Source of the DNA: Alphaproteobacteria bacterium
GTDB taxonomy: Bacteria; Pseudomonadota; Alphaproteobacteria; Rhizobiales; Aestuariivirgaceae
DNA: 64,000 nt
Direction: 5' to 3'
Assembly (NCBI GenBank): GCA_024640405.1
Contig: JAHEFB010000013.1
Span: 27,643-91,642, forward strand
Shown here: positions 36,451-45,971 of the stretch, in pieces
Numbering within the stretch: position 1 is the first letter of the stretch
Layout: each line of letters begins with the position of its first letter
Translations under genes and position numbers: made by a program
Notes under the pieces: generated by a model
The model's input: only the letters and a program-made list of their open reading frames with translations
What the model was told of the DNA's origin: nothing
Database searches by the model: none

Positions 36451-37794
36451 TCACATCTGGATGGCCAGAATACCGGACAGGGCCGGCACTTTTCCCGTCT
36501 CTGCCATTTGCAACACTTCGTCAATGAGTTGGTCCGGATCAGGGTATTCGCCGTGGACCAGCAGGCCGCGGGCCTTATCGATCATGTCAGCGCGTGACAA
36601 TGGCAGCTCCGGGTCTCCGCGGGCATCGCTCACTTCATGTGAGATCACCGATCCGTCCTGCATTGTCACTTCGATGCGGCTGCCCCAGTGTACAGGGTAT
36701 GCCGATTGAAACTTTTGATTGCTGGAAACAGTGATCCGGGCGCGCAGACCGGCAGCAGCATCTCGTGCCTCAGGTTCAAAGTTGTCAAAACCTACTGTGC
36801 CTTTGCTCAATGCAGTTGCAACGCAGTGTTGCAGTGAAAATTTGCCGGCATAAGCGGAGTCAACCGCCACCCTGTCGCACAAATCGAGCGCAGCCTGATA
36901 GGCGTAAACATGCACCGCCCGTATCGAGGTGTTCGGCTGCAACCGCTTATGCAGCTGAAGACTGCATTCGATCGCGGGGTGGGTGTGCCTGCACGATGGC
37001 CACGGTTTGATTGACGTAAGGTGCAGCTGCCACGGAACGCCTTCGACAGGCAGCAGCAAGGCTTTATCAGGATTGGGGCAGGTAGCCCGAAACAGGCCTC
37101 GGCTGCCTTCGAGAATTTCCGGAGCGCCGGTAAATCCGCACTTCGCCAGGGTGGCCGCGACAAGTCCAGCTTCGGCGCCGCGCCCGGCATGCAAGTGTTT
37201 TGTCTCTGCGCCTGTTTCGAGAAACTGCCACAAACCGGCTGATTGCGATCCGGCATTTCCCATTGCGTTCACACACTCAGTCTGGGTCAGATCCAAAAGG
37301 CTTGAGACCGCCATGGCCGATCCAAATGGTCCACAGGTTGCCGTGTTGTGCCAGATTTCATAGTGCCGTGACCCAACACTCATGCCGACGCGGCAGCAGG
37401 CTTCAAACCCGCGCAGTATGGCGGTCAGGGCGGTTTTGCCAACTCCGCCGGCGGCCATAGCGAAAACCGCCGGAACAACAATGCAACCGGGATGAACAAC
37501 CGAAGCGCGATGCAGGTCGTCGACCTCCAGAATATGGCATAAACTGCCATACAAAAACGCCTGACGGGCCTTGTCGATACGGTAGTTGGACCCTGTCGAC
37601 ATATTGCGCTGCCAAGCCAGCAATTTGCGGCCCTGAACCGAATTTCGCCCGGCGATTGTGTTGGCAACCGCATCCAGGGTGAACAGGGCCGCGGCCCGCA
37701 GGTCGGCCTCAGATACAGGCTTTGCCATAATTGCGGCACTAAGTTGCGCTGTTAAAGATGGCGTCAGGTCAGATTTATTGGGTGTACGGTTCAT
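36451..37794 (-). CDS. MmgE/PrpD family protein
   Basis: 447 residues with the family's long helical domain (start LRAAALFTLDAVANTIAG, then CHILEVDDLH and HPGCIVVPA) and the smaller C-terminal domain with CRHTHPAIE. Known members are 2-methylcitrate dehydratase and cis-aconitate decarboxylase. No prpB or prpC neighbours are present, so a different substrate is likely. It is a single gene on the minus strand. Confidence 0.88.
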   Translation of the reverse strand: MNRTPNKSDLTPSLTAQLSAAIMAKPVSEADLRAAALFTLDAVANTIAGRNSVQGRKLLAWQRNMSTGSNYRIDKARQAFLYGSLCHILEVDDLHRASVVHPGCIVVPAVFAMAAGGVGKTALTAILRGFEACCRVGMSVGSRHYEIWHNTATCGPFGSAMAVSSLLDLTQTECVNAMGNAGSQSAGLWQFLETGAETKHLHAGRGAEAGLVAATLAKCGFTGAPEILEGSRGLFRATCPNPDKALLLPVEGVPWQLHLTSIKPWPSCRHTHPAIECSLQLHKRLQPNTSIRAVHVYAYQAALDLCDRVAVDSAYAGKFSLQHCVATALSKGTVGFDNFEPEARDAAAGLRARITVSSNQKFQSAYPVHWGSRIEVTMQDGSVISHEVSDARGDPELPLSRADMIDKARGLLVHGEYPDPDQLIDEVLQMAETGKVPALSGILAIQM

Positions 37795-37948
37795 AGGATG
37801 ACTATAGGACCGCCGGCATTGACTGGAAAGCAGGAAGGCCGCCCGAAGACCATGCCATTGATCATTTGTTAACCGTGTTCTTGAACTTCGCCTTTACCGT
37901 CATTGGTGCAAGCTCATTAAACATTTAGCGAATTCATCAGGAGTTCGT

Positions 37949-38941
37949 TTGCCAGGTTACGGCGCAAAAAGCAGGAATTGCCGGAAAATGACCCAACAGA
38001 ACTTGAGACTGCCAACCCGCAATCGCAGTGGCTATTTTGTCTTCGGAGCAGGCTTGTTATGTGCTGTTGCACTTGGTCTTGCCGGGTGCTCCGGTTCGTC
38101 AAAGAAGGATCCGTTTGCCGGCATCGGGTCGCCCGTCTGGGACAGCGCCAAGGGGCCGATGCCAAAGGGTGGAGGTCGGCGGCATGTAGGCAAACCCTAC
38201 CAGGTTGCAGATATCTGGTTCTATCCGAAGCACGAACCGTCTTATGACAAGACCGGGGTGGCTTCATGGTATGGCCCGAAATTCAACCGGCGGATGACGT
38301 CAAACGGTGAGTGGTTCGACATGGAACAGCTGACGGCAGCACATACAACCATGGAATTGCCAAGTTATGCCAAGGTCACAAACCTTGAAAACGGACGCGA
38401 AGTAATTGTCCGGGTGAATGACCGCGGTCCGTTCGTCAATGACCGGATAATAGATATGTCCAAGCGGTCTGCGGATCTTTTGGGTTTTCGGGGCAGGGGC
38501 AAGACAACGGCGCGGGTGCAATATATTGGCCGCGCACCCATCAAGGACCCTGCTTATGGTCATCTGGCCGCAATGAACGACGAGTTGCAACGCCGTACAC
38601 CGTTGCATCAGATGATCGCCGGGGCCAATTTGCGCGATGGAAGATATGGTGAGGGCCAGCCCACGTACGTTGCTTCTGGTGACCATGTTCCGGTGAATTC
38701 CGACAGGGGCGGGTATTATGTCCAGGTTGCCGCTTTTTCCGATCCGGGAAACGCTCAACGCACCAAGGCAGCGCTTGCCGATTTGGGCGATGTGCACATC
38801 AAGCCAGCCAGCGGTACTTTGGGTCCGTTATACCGGGTTCGAGTGGGTCCGCTGAACAATCATGCGAGTGCGCAGACGGCGCTGGAGCAGGTGCGCGCGC
38901 GCGGACATCATGACGCGGTTGTGAACTCGTCATTCAACTGA
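37949..38941 (+). CDS. rlpA: RlpA-family septal lytic transglycosylase lipoprotein with SPOR domain
   Basis: 330 residues. A lipoprotein signal with lipobox LAGC sits about 35 residues after the proposed start. The double-psi beta-barrel domain follows (TGVASWYGPKFNRRMTSNGE; NDRGPFVNDRIIDMS with the catalytic-site Asp), then a C-terminal SPOR domain (about 255-330). It cleaves denuded glycan strands at the septum. TTG at 37949 has a strong CAGGAG six bases upstream; ATG at 37988 is the alternative. It lies upstream of dacA, as in other Rhizobiales. Confidence 0.92.
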   Translation: MPGYGAKSRNCRKMTQQNLRLPTRNRSGYFVFGAGLLCAVALGLAGCSGSSKKDPFAGIGSPVWDSAKGPMPKGGGRRHVGKPYQVADIWFYPKHEPSYDKTGVASWYGPKFNRRMTSNGEWFDMEQLTAAHTTMELPSYAKVTNLENGREVIVRVNDRGPFVNDRIIDMSKRSADLLGFRGRGKTTARVQYIGRAPIKDPAYGHLAAMNDELQRRTPLHQMIAGANLRDGRYGEGQPTYVASGDHVPVNSDRGGYYVQVAAFSDPGNAQRTKAALADLGDVHIKPASGTLGPLYRVRVGPLNNHASAQTALEQVRARGHHDAVVNSSFN

Positions 38942-39030
38942 ATGAACTACGATGTGCTGCGGCTGTTGATTGCAACTGCGTTGATGCGTAGAGTTAGTGA
39001 TCCTTCAACTTCGAAAAGACGACCATCACC

Positions 39031-40224
39031 ATGCTAAAGGCAGCAAGGTACATCACCAACGTCCAGACCCGGTTCATGTGGGGTTGCATGGTCCTTTTTG
39101 CGTCCTTATGGGCAACAGGAGCAATGTCCGGCGCGTCGTCGCAGGAGTTCAATACCGGGGCAGAGTATGCCATCGTGATGGATAGCCGGTCCGGCAAAGT
39201 GCTTTTTGAAAAAAATGCCGACGAACTGGTGCCGCCAGCCAGCATGAGCAAAATCATGACCATGCTGATGGTATTTGAACGGCTGCAGCAGAAACGTCTT
39301 AAACTCACTGACAAATTCGTAATATCGGAAGATGCCTGGCGAAGGGGAGGGGCTCCATCGCGCAGCTCGACAATGTATGCGGAAGTAGGTTCAAAAGTTG
39401 CCCTCGAGGACCTCGTCAGGGGTGTTATCATTCACTCCGGCAATGACGCAGCGATTGCCATTGCGGAAGCGCTGGGAGGCACTGAAGACGGTTTCGCGGA
39501 TGACATGACGAGGCGTGCCCGTGAATTGGGATTGCAGAAGTCGACGTTCAAGAATGCAACGGGCCTGCCGGCAGAAGGCCATGTATCCACCATGCGTGAA
39601 CTGGCCAGCCTTACGAGGTACCTGATCGAGGTATTTCCGGAGTATTACAAGTATTATGGCGAGCGGGAGTTCACCTGGAACAATATCAGACAGCAGAACA
39701 GAAACCCGTTGCTGGGAAACTACCGCGGCGCAGATGGCGTGAAAACCGGGTATATCAGGGACTCCGGTTATGGAATGATCGGGTCAGCGGAGCGGGAGGG
39801 CAGGCGTCTCATTGTTGTGGTAGGAGGAATGGCGAGCAAGAACGACCGCAGCGTAGAAGTTGAACGGTTGCTTGATTTCGGGTTTCGCAAATTCCGTTCG
39901 GTGCGGTTGTTTTCCGCAGGTGACACCGTTGGGCAGGCTAGGGTCTGGGGCGGTGAATTGCCATCCGTCAAACTTGTTACCAAAAAGGATATGCTAACGC
40001 TCTTGTCTGATGAGGAAAAGTCCACGGCTGAAGTTCAGCTTGTTTACACAGGGCCGTTAACAGCGCCGGTTGAGGCTGGAAAACAGATCGGGTTCGTGCG
40101 GATTCTGACTGACGGAAAGCTTGTCTACAAGTCTCCCATCTATACCAAACACAGTGTTGCCCCGACGGACAGCATGTGGCGCAAGGCACTTGATTCAGCG
40201 CTTTTCATGGCGCTCGGTGGTTGA
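39031..40224 (+). CDS. dacA: D-alanyl-D-alanine carboxypeptidase (PBP5/6 family)
   Basis: 397 residues. A signal peptide is followed by the penicillin-binding motifs SxxK (Ser71-Lys74 in PASMSKIM), SGN (Ser136-Asn138) and KTG (Lys238-Gly240), and a C-terminal PBP5-type beta domain with a terminal hydrophobic helix for membrane association. It trims the terminal D-Ala from peptidoglycan pentapeptides. It is 89 bp after rlpA and just ahead of tmk. dacF/dacC naming is also possible. Confidence 0.93.
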   Translation: MLKAARYITNVQTRFMWGCMVLFASLWATGAMSGASSQEFNTGAEYAIVMDSRSGKVLFEKNADELVPPASMSKIMTMLMVFERLQQKRLKLTDKFVISEDAWRRGGAPSRSSTMYAEVGSKVALEDLVRGVIIHSGNDAAIAIAEALGGTEDGFADDMTRRARELGLQKSTFKNATGLPAEGHVSTMRELASLTRYLIEVFPEYYKYYGEREFTWNNIRQQNRNPLLGNYRGADGVKTGYIRDSGYGMIGSAEREGRRLIVVVGGMASKNDRSVEVERLLDFGFRKFRSVRLFSAGDTVGQARVWGGELPSVKLVTKKDMLTLLSDEEKSTAEVQLVYTGPLTAPVEAGKQIGFVRILTDGKLVYKSPIYTKHSVAPTDSMWRKALDSALFMALGG

Positions 40225-40239
40225 TAGTTTGTGGCCCAC

Positions 40240-40875
40240 ATGAAACGGGCACTGTTCATTACATTTGAAGGCGGCGAAGGAACCGGCAAGAGCACGCAGG
40301 CGGCGTTGCTTGCCGAACGGTTGCGCCAGATTGGCAGGCAGGTCGTAGTCACCAGAGAACCCGGCGGGTCAGCTGACGCTGATGCCATAAGACAGTTGCT
40401 GGTTACCGGCGAAACCGGCCGATGGAGTGCAACAGGCGAGATACTGCTCAACTATGCTGCGCGTGAAAGTCATTTACGCGAAACGATCAAACCAGCACTG
40501 GTAAACGGCGCAATTGTCATCTGCGATCGCTTCGCGGATTCCACTCGCGCCTACCAGGGCTACGCGGGAGATGGGGACGCCGATCTCATTGAGCAGCTGG
40601 ATTTTAAAATTGTCGGAGCAACCCAGCCCGATCTCACCATAATCTTCGACCTTGATCCGCGCGTCGGACTTGAACGGGCAGGATTACGCGGCGGTGATGA
40701 CCGGTTTGAGCGCAAGGGCCAGGGTTTTCACGATCGCCTGCGCCAGGGCTATCTTGCGATCGCCTCGAAATATGCCGACCGTTGTGAAGTCGTTGACGCA
40801 TCGCAAAACGTTGATGAGGTATTCGCGTCGATCTGGCAAATCGTTGCACCGCGCATTGAGAGTGCTCAGAAATGA
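40240..40875 (+). CDS. tmk: Thymidylate kinase
   Basis: 211 residues from the ATG at 40240 (a GTG three codons earlier is also in frame). The P-loop FEGGEGTGKST, DR-x motif CDRFADST and TREPGG are intact. It phosphorylates dTMP to dTDP. It overlaps holB by 4 bp (ATGA), the standard bacterial tmk-holB pairing. Confidence 0.95.
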   Translation: MKRALFITFEGGEGTGKSTQAALLAERLRQIGRQVVVTREPGGSADADAIRQLLVTGETGRWSATGEILLNYAARESHLRETIKPALVNGAIVICDRFADSTRAYQGYAGDGDADLIEQLDFKIVGATQPDLTIIFDLDPRVGLERAGLRGGDDRFERKGQGFHDRLRQGYLAIASKYADRCEVVDASQNVDEVFASIWQIVAPRIESAQK

Positions 40876-41909
40876 GTTCGAAGGACGAAGAGCAACCGGA
40901 CCCGCGGGAAACCTCTCTGCACCCTCGTCATCGTGAGCAACTCCTGGGTCACGAGAATGCCGAAAGACACCTGTTGGAAGCTTATCAATCCGGCCGGTTT
41001 CATCATGGCTGGTTGATTACCGGGCCTCGGGGAATTGGAAAGGCAACGCTGGCTTATCGACTTGCCAGATACCTGTTGCGGTACCCCGACCATGAAACCG
41101 CACCAAAAGGCACGATGGCCGTTCCGGCAGACGATGTCGTGGCTGCGCAGATTTCAGCTCGTTCGCATCCAGACTTGCTGGTGTTGCAACGTGAACTGGA
41201 CAAGGGAAAACTGAAAGCCGGAATTACAGTCGATGCCAGCAGGAAAGCCGCCAAGTTCTTCGGCAAAACGGCTGGTGCCGGCGGTTGGCGTATTGCGATT
41301 GTTGATGTGGCCGACGAGATGAATGGCGCGGCAGCCAATTCACTATTGAAGACGCTCGAGGAACCGCCGGAAAGAAGCCTGCTGATTTTGGTGTGTCACG
41401 AGCGCGGGCGGCTGTTACCCACGATCAGGTCTCGCTGCATCGAACTTGCATTGCAGCCGGTAACGGAGGAGGAAACCCTGTCTGCGCTTGACCTGTTGCC
41501 GGATGATCTTGGCAAACAGGCGATCCCGCATGCCAAGTTTTCAGGCGGCAGGCCCGGACTGGCAATTGCGCTGGCTGAAACCGGTGCCGGGCCTATATTC
41601 GAACGGTTTTCCACTGCAATGGAGACGGGCAGGCTGGATATGAAAACCCGGATCGCCATAGCAAATTCACTGCATGGAAGGGGCACAGATGACAGGTTCA
41701 GCGTGTTTTGTTCTCTTCTCGATAGCTGGATTGCCAGTGCTGCTGTGAAGGCAGCAAGGCTTTCCGGAGCGTTGGAACAGGGACATGCGTTGGCAAATGC
41801 ACACCAAACAATCTGGCATTCCATTCAGGAAACAAATGCCCTAAACCTCGACCGTCGCCTAACCATCCTGCAGGCGTTTGACCTTATCGAAAAAGCCCGC
41901 AAGGCATAA
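40872..41909 (+). CDS. holB: DNA polymerase III delta' subunit
   Basis: 345 residues with the AAA+ clamp-loader fold: [19 protein letters not shown] (a P-loop variant), [24 protein letters not shown] and the SRC segment [13 protein letters not shown]. It is part of the clamp loader that places the beta clamp on DNA. It is coupled to tmk upstream; metG begins 10 bp after its stop. Confidence 0.93.
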   Translation: MSSKDEEQPDPRETSLHPRHREQLLGHENAERHLLEAYQSGRFHHGWLITGPRGIGKATLAYRLARYLLRYPDHETAPKGTMAVPADDVVAAQISARSHPDLLVLQRELDKGKLKAGITVDASRKAAKFFGKTAGAGGWRIAIVDVADEMNGAAANSLLKTLEEPPERSLLILVCHERGRLLPTIRSRCIELALQPVTEEETLSALDLLPDDLGKQAIPHAKFSGGRPGLAIALAETGAGPIFERFSTAMETGRLDMKTRIAIANSLHGRGTDDRFSVFCSLLDSWIASAAVKAARLSGALEQGHALANAHQTIWHSIQETNALNLDRRLTILQAFDLIEKARKA

Positions 41910-41919
41910 AGCATTCCTC

Positions 41920-43470
41920 ATGACCGAAAAACCAACCTTCTATATTACCACAGCCATCTCGTATCCCAATGGTGCGCCGCATATCGGTCATGCTTATGAA
42001 GCACTGGCTACGGACGCAATGGCGCGCTTCAAGCGGCTGGATGGCTACGATGTGTTGTTCGTCACCGGCACGGATGAACACGGCCAGAAAATCCAGCAGA
42101 CTGCTCTGAAAGAAGGCCGTACTCCTGCCGAGTTTGTCGATGAAATGGCACCAAAGTTTGAAGCCATGGTAACAGCGCTGGGATGCACCCATGACGATTT
42201 CATCCGCACATCCGAACCTCGCCATCACGAGGCTGTTCAGACCATCTGGAAAAAAATGGACGCGGCGGGAGATATTTACCTCGACAAATATGCCGGATGG
42301 TACTCGGTGCGTGACGAAGCGTTCTATGGTGAAGATGAGCTTGAAGACCGGGAAGGCAAGAAGTTTTCAATAAAATCCGGTACGCCGGTTGAATGGGTGG
42401 AAGAGGAAAGTTTTTTCTTCAAACTGTCTGCCTACCAGGATCGACTTCTGAAGCTTTACAGCGAACATCCCGAATTCATCGGCCCCGCCGAGCGCCGCAA
42501 CGAGGTGGTGAGCTTCGTCCAGGGCGGTCTGAAAGATCTTTCTGTTTCGCGCACAACGTTCGACTGGGGAATACCTGTGCCTGATGCCCCCGGCCATATC
42601 ATGTATGTTTGGGTCGATGCGTTGACCAATTACATGACTGCAACAGGATACCTCAATGACGATCCTGACCTGGCCAGATTCTGGCCTGCGGACATTCATG
42701 TCATCGGCAAGGATATTGTGCGTTTCCATGCGGTTTACTGGCCGGCATTCCTGATGTCGGCCGGGCTGCCATTGCCCAAGCGTGTATTTGGTCACGGGTT
42801 CCTGTTCAATCGCGGGGAGAAGATGTCAAAATCAGTTGGCAACGTAGTCGATCCACAGGCGATGATTGACCAGTATGGGGTCGATCAGGTGCGTTACTTC
42901 TTCCTGCGTGAAGTGCCTTTCGGGCAGGACGGCAACTATAGTCATGACGCGATTGTGAATCGGGTGAATGCCGATCTTGCCAATGACCTAGGCAACCTGG
43001 CGCAAAGATCTTTGTCTATGATTGCCAAAAATTGTGAGGGAAAAATACCGGCTGCCGGCGAGCTTACCGCTGACGATACCGAAATGCTTGACGCCCTGGA
43101 CGCGTTATTACCGCAATGCCGTGAACACCACGACGTCCAGGCTTTGCACAAGTCTCTGGAAGCGATCTGGAAAGTGGTTGCCGAGGCAAATCGTTATTTC
43201 GCCGGGCAGGAACCCTGGGCGCTCAAAAAAACCGACCCCGAACGCATGGGAACAGTGTTGTACGTCACGGCGGAAGTAATCCGCCAGGTCGGCATACTGG
43301 CTCAGCCGTATACACCCATTGCAGCAGGCAAACTGCTGGATCTGCTGGTCATACCTGACAGTGCCCGGGACTTTGCCAGTCTCGGGGCCATCGGACGGTT
43401 GAAACCGGGTGTTGTTCTGCCTAAACCGGAAGGTGTTTTTCCGCGTTATCTCGAAGAAGAACAGGCCTGA
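41920..43470 (+). CDS. metG: Methionyl-tRNA synthetase
   Basis: 516 residues from the ATG at 41920. The HIGH motif is His21-Ile-Gly-His24 and KMSKS lies near residues 302-306. The zinc-knuckle cysteines of the E. coli type are absent, and there is no C-terminal dimerisation domain, so this is the short form common in alphaproteobacteria. It charges tRNA-Met. An in-frame start at 41878 would overlap holB and is not needed. Confidence 0.95.
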   Translation: MTEKPTFYITTAISYPNGAPHIGHAYEALATDAMARFKRLDGYDVLFVTGTDEHGQKIQQTALKEGRTPAEFVDEMAPKFEAMVTALGCTHDDFIRTSEPRHHEAVQTIWKKMDAAGDIYLDKYAGWYSVRDEAFYGEDELEDREGKKFSIKSGTPVEWVEEESFFFKLSAYQDRLLKLYSEHPEFIGPAERRNEVVSFVQGGLKDLSVSRTTFDWGIPVPDAPGHIMYVWVDALTNYMTATGYLNDDPDLARFWPADIHVIGKDIVRFHAVYWPAFLMSAGLPLPKRVFGHGFLFNRGEKMSKSVGNVVDPQAMIDQYGVDQVRYFFLREVPFGQDGNYSHDAIVNRVNADLANDLGNLAQRSLSMIAKNCEGKIPAAGELTADDTEMLDALDALLPQCREHHDVQALHKSLEAIWKVVAEANRYFAGQEPWALKKTDPERMGTVLYVTAEVIRQVGILAQPYTPIAAGKLLDLLVIPDSARDFASLGAIGRLKPGVVLPKPEGVFPRYLEEEQA

Positions 43471-43487
43471 ACAAAGAGCAAAACGTG

Positions 43488-44297
43488 ATGCATCCAGCCA
43501 TTGTCGATAGCCATTGCCACCTCGACTTCGACGTGCTTCTAACCGACATTGACGGTGTGATAACCCGGGCTCACGCAGCTGGCGTGCACCTGATGGTGTC
43601 AATTTCAACACGGGTGAAGAACTTTCAGGCTGTTTGTGCCATTGCGGAAGCACATGCGGAAGTGTTTTGCACTGTTGGAACCCATCCGCACAATGCCGAT
43701 GAAGAGCTGCATGTGACCGCCGAACAGCTTGTTGATCTGGCGCGACACCCAAAATGCATTGGTATAGGCGAAGCCGGCCTGGACTATCACTACGACAACT
43801 CGCCTCGCGATGCCCAGGCGCGGGGATTTCTGAGCCATATTGCGGCAGCACGCCAGACGGGTTTGCCGCTGGTTATTCATTCCAGGTCGGCAGAAGCCGA
43901 CACCGCAACAATACTTGAAGATGAAATGGGGAAGGGGGCATTCAAGCCCCTGCTGCACTGTTTTTCTTCCAGTATCGAATTGGCCGAGCGAGGGCTGGCG
44001 GCCGGGGCCTATCTGTCCTTTTCCGGGATATTGACATTCAAGTCTGCCGAAGCCATTCGCGATGCTGCCAGATTGTGTCCGCTCGACAGGATGCTGGTCG
44101 AGACAGATGCACCCTACCTGGCGCCGGTGCCGCATCGCGGTCAAAGCAACGAACCGGCCTATACAGCTCACACACTGGCGCATCTGGCAGAGGTCAAGGG
44201 CACAAGCATTGAGGAGATGGCCGAGATTACCTCGAACAATTTCTTTCGCTTGTTCGACAAGGCGCCCCGGCCAGCGGTCTACGGTGGTAACGAATGA
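43488..44297 (+). CDS. tatD: TatD-family metal-dependent DNase
   Basis: About 269 residues. Metal ligands are visible in DSHCHLDFD, GEAGLDYH, VIHSR, HCFSSS and ETDAPYLAP, all TatD hallmarks. It is a 3'-5' exonuclease linked to DNA repair and protein quality control. ATG at 43488 is chosen; a GTG lies directly before it. It overlaps the MBL gene by 4 bp and belongs to the metG-tatD-MBL operon. Confidence 0.94.
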   Translation: MHPAIVDSHCHLDFDVLLTDIDGVITRAHAAGVHLMVSISTRVKNFQAVCAIAEAHAEVFCTVGTHPHNADEELHVTAEQLVDLARHPKCIGIGEAGLDYHYDNSPRDAQARGFLSHIAAARQTGLPLVIHSRSAEADTATILEDEMGKGAFKPLLHCFSSSIELAERGLAAGAYLSFSGILTFKSAEAIRDAARLCPLDRMLVETDAPYLAPVPHRGQSNEPAYTAHTLAHLAEVKGTSIEEMAEITSNNFFRLFDKAPRPAVYGGNE

Positions 44298-45091
44298 GCC
44301 AAACCCTGACCATACTGGGTTGCGGGTCCTCCGGAGGCGTGCCACGCATCGGTAACAACTGGGGTAAATGCGATCCGGATGAGCCCAAAAACCGCCGCAA
44401 GAGATGTTCGATATTGCTGGAAAAACGTGAAGGCGACAGGGTCACGCGTGTTTTGGTGGACACTACTCCCGATCTCGTTTCCCAACTCAATAGCGTCGAA
44501 GCCGCTGTGCTCGACGGGGTATGGTTTACCCATGAGCATGCCGACCATACCCACGGTATCGACGACCTGCGTCAGGTCGCAATCAACATGAGGTCCAGGG
44601 TCAACGTCTGGGCGGAACGAAATACTGCAGACATGTTATTGTCCCGGTTCAGTTATTGTTTCGTCACACCCCCAGGGTCCTCCTATCCGCCGATCCTGGA
44701 AATGAATGGCATCGAGCCGGAAATTGCTGTTTCTACCGTTGGTGAGGCGGGTGAAATCAGCGCCTTGCCGTTTCAGGTCAACCACGGTGACATTGACGCT
44801 CTCGGTTTTCGATTTGGCGATGTGGCCTATACGCCTGATCTGATTAAGGCCCCCGAAAGCTCGCTGAAGTATCTGGAAGGACTAGACGTTTGGATCGTCG
44901 ATGCACTCAGGCGGACACCGCATCCAAGCCATTTCAGCCTCGATGACGCTCTCCACTGGATCATGCGTATGCAGCCCAAACGGGCTATTTTGACCAATAT
45001 GCACATTGACATGGACTATCAAACCCTGAGGAAAGAACTGCCGGAAAATGTGGTGCCGGCGTATGACGGGATGGTCGTGGAGATTGACTGA
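44294..45091 (+). CDS. MBL-fold phosphodiesterase, PhnP-like
   Basis: 265 residues beginning with an LGCGSSGGVPRIGNNWGKCDP segment, the signature of the PhnP-like MBL group. The metal motif is HEHADHTHGIDDLR near residues 77-90. Known PhnP hydrolyses cyclic ribose phosphates; the present substrate is unknown. It is coupled upstream to tatD, and its TGA overlaps the next ATG by one base (TGATG). Confidence 0.9.
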   Translation: MSQTLTILGCGSSGGVPRIGNNWGKCDPDEPKNRRKRCSILLEKREGDRVTRVLVDTTPDLVSQLNSVEAAVLDGVWFTHEHADHTHGIDDLRQVAINMRSRVNVWAERNTADMLLSRFSYCFVTPPGSSYPPILEMNGIEPEIAVSTVGEAGEISALPFQVNHGDIDALGFRFGDVAYTPDLIKAPESSLKYLEGLDVWIVDALRRTPHPSHFSLDDALHWIMRMQPKRAILTNMHIDMDYQTLRKELPENVVPAYDGMVVEID

Positions 45092-45675
45092 TGAAATCGC
45101 TTTTGCAGGCCTATGCCAATGCTTGGTCAGAAATTGGCGCGGCAGAGCTCGCCGGGTTGGTCAATGCTATTGAAGCGCCGGACCGGTTGGCGTTTACCCA
45201 GGACAATGTGCCGGTTGCGCTTAAACACGATTATGTTCAGTCGATAGCGTCCCTGACCAGGTACAGTGAACTGCAACGAGAGTTGTTGATTATTGGGCAT
45301 CAGCTGCAATGGACGCAGGGAGATTTCAAAATGCCCGACAGTTTTCAGGGCAGGTTCGCCTACGTGGAACTGGCCGGTCCACGCGGCATGATCGCAAACC
45401 ACAACATTGGTTTTGGACTGTATCTGCAACAACGCGATGTGGTTTATCCAAGCCACTGGCATTCAGCGGTTGAGGATTACCTGGTCTTAAGTGGAACCGC
45501 CATGTGGCAGGCTGGTGATGGAGATTTCGCAACCCGACCGCCGGGCAGTCATATCCTTCATGCGTCCAATCAGGCCCATGCCACTACAACGCTCGAAGAG
45601 CCACTGCTGGCCATGTGGTTCTGGCGAGGGGATATCAGCGACAGCACATATCGGATTGTCGGCGTTGATGCCTAA
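45091..45675 (+). CDS. DMSP-lyase-family cupin (DddL/DddQ-like)
   Basis: 194 residues with a C-terminal cupin. The segment YPSHWHSAVEDYLVLSG supplies Tyr119, His122, His124, Glu128 and Tyr130, and His163 lies 39 residues after His124. In DddQ I recall Tyr120, His125, Glu129, Tyr131 and His163 as the metal/catalytic set, so the spacing agrees almost exactly. Such enzymes cleave dimethylsulfoniopropionate to DMS and acrylate. No acrylate-use genes (acuI, acuK) are in the window. The start is coupled to the MBL gene (TGATG overlap). Family membership is fairly secure; DMSP as substrate is inference. Confidence 0.75.
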   Translation: MKSLLQAYANAWSEIGAAELAGLVNAIEAPDRLAFTQDNVPVALKHDYVQSIASLTRYSELQRELLIIGHQLQWTQGDFKMPDSFQGRFAYVELAGPRGMIANHNIGFGLYLQQRDVVYPSHWHSAVEDYLVLSGTAMWQAGDGDFATRPPGSHILHASNQAHATTTLEEPLLAMWFWRGDISDSTYRIVGVDA

Positions 45676-45695
45676 AATGTGATGTTTGCTCTATC

Positions 45696-45935
45696 TCACT
45701 GCCGTCGCCGATACTGTAGATGGCGCATACCCCATGGCTTTGCCGAAAGCAGTTGAAACCGCACTCGCAGTCGCCATTGAACAAAATTCAGTTTCAGATC
45801 GCGTTCAAACAGACGCAGTGATGCGCCGGTTGGCATAATGTTCACCACCAGTGCCGTCAATTGCTCTGGCTGTTTTTCGATGACAATTGGTATGACATCG
45901 AAATATATACCAGCATAAGATTGTGACCGGAACAT
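45696..45935 (-). CDS. Possible small PilZ-like fragment, hypothetical
   Basis: 79 residues with ordinary codon use. The segment VVNIMPTGASLRLFE resembles the PilZ core (D/N-x-S-x2-G-a-x-L), but the Ser is Met and no N-terminal RxxxR is seen. GGGAG lies ten bases before the ATG. It is antisense to its neighbours and could be a remnant or a chance frame. Confidence 0.3.
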   Translation of the reverse strand: MFRSQSYAGIYFDVIPIVIEKQPEQLTALVVNIMPTGASLRLFERDLKLNFVQWRLRVRFQLLSAKPWGMRHLQYRRRQ

Positions 45936-45971
45936 CGAAGGTCATCTCCCAAGCCTGAAGGCATCAGCGCC

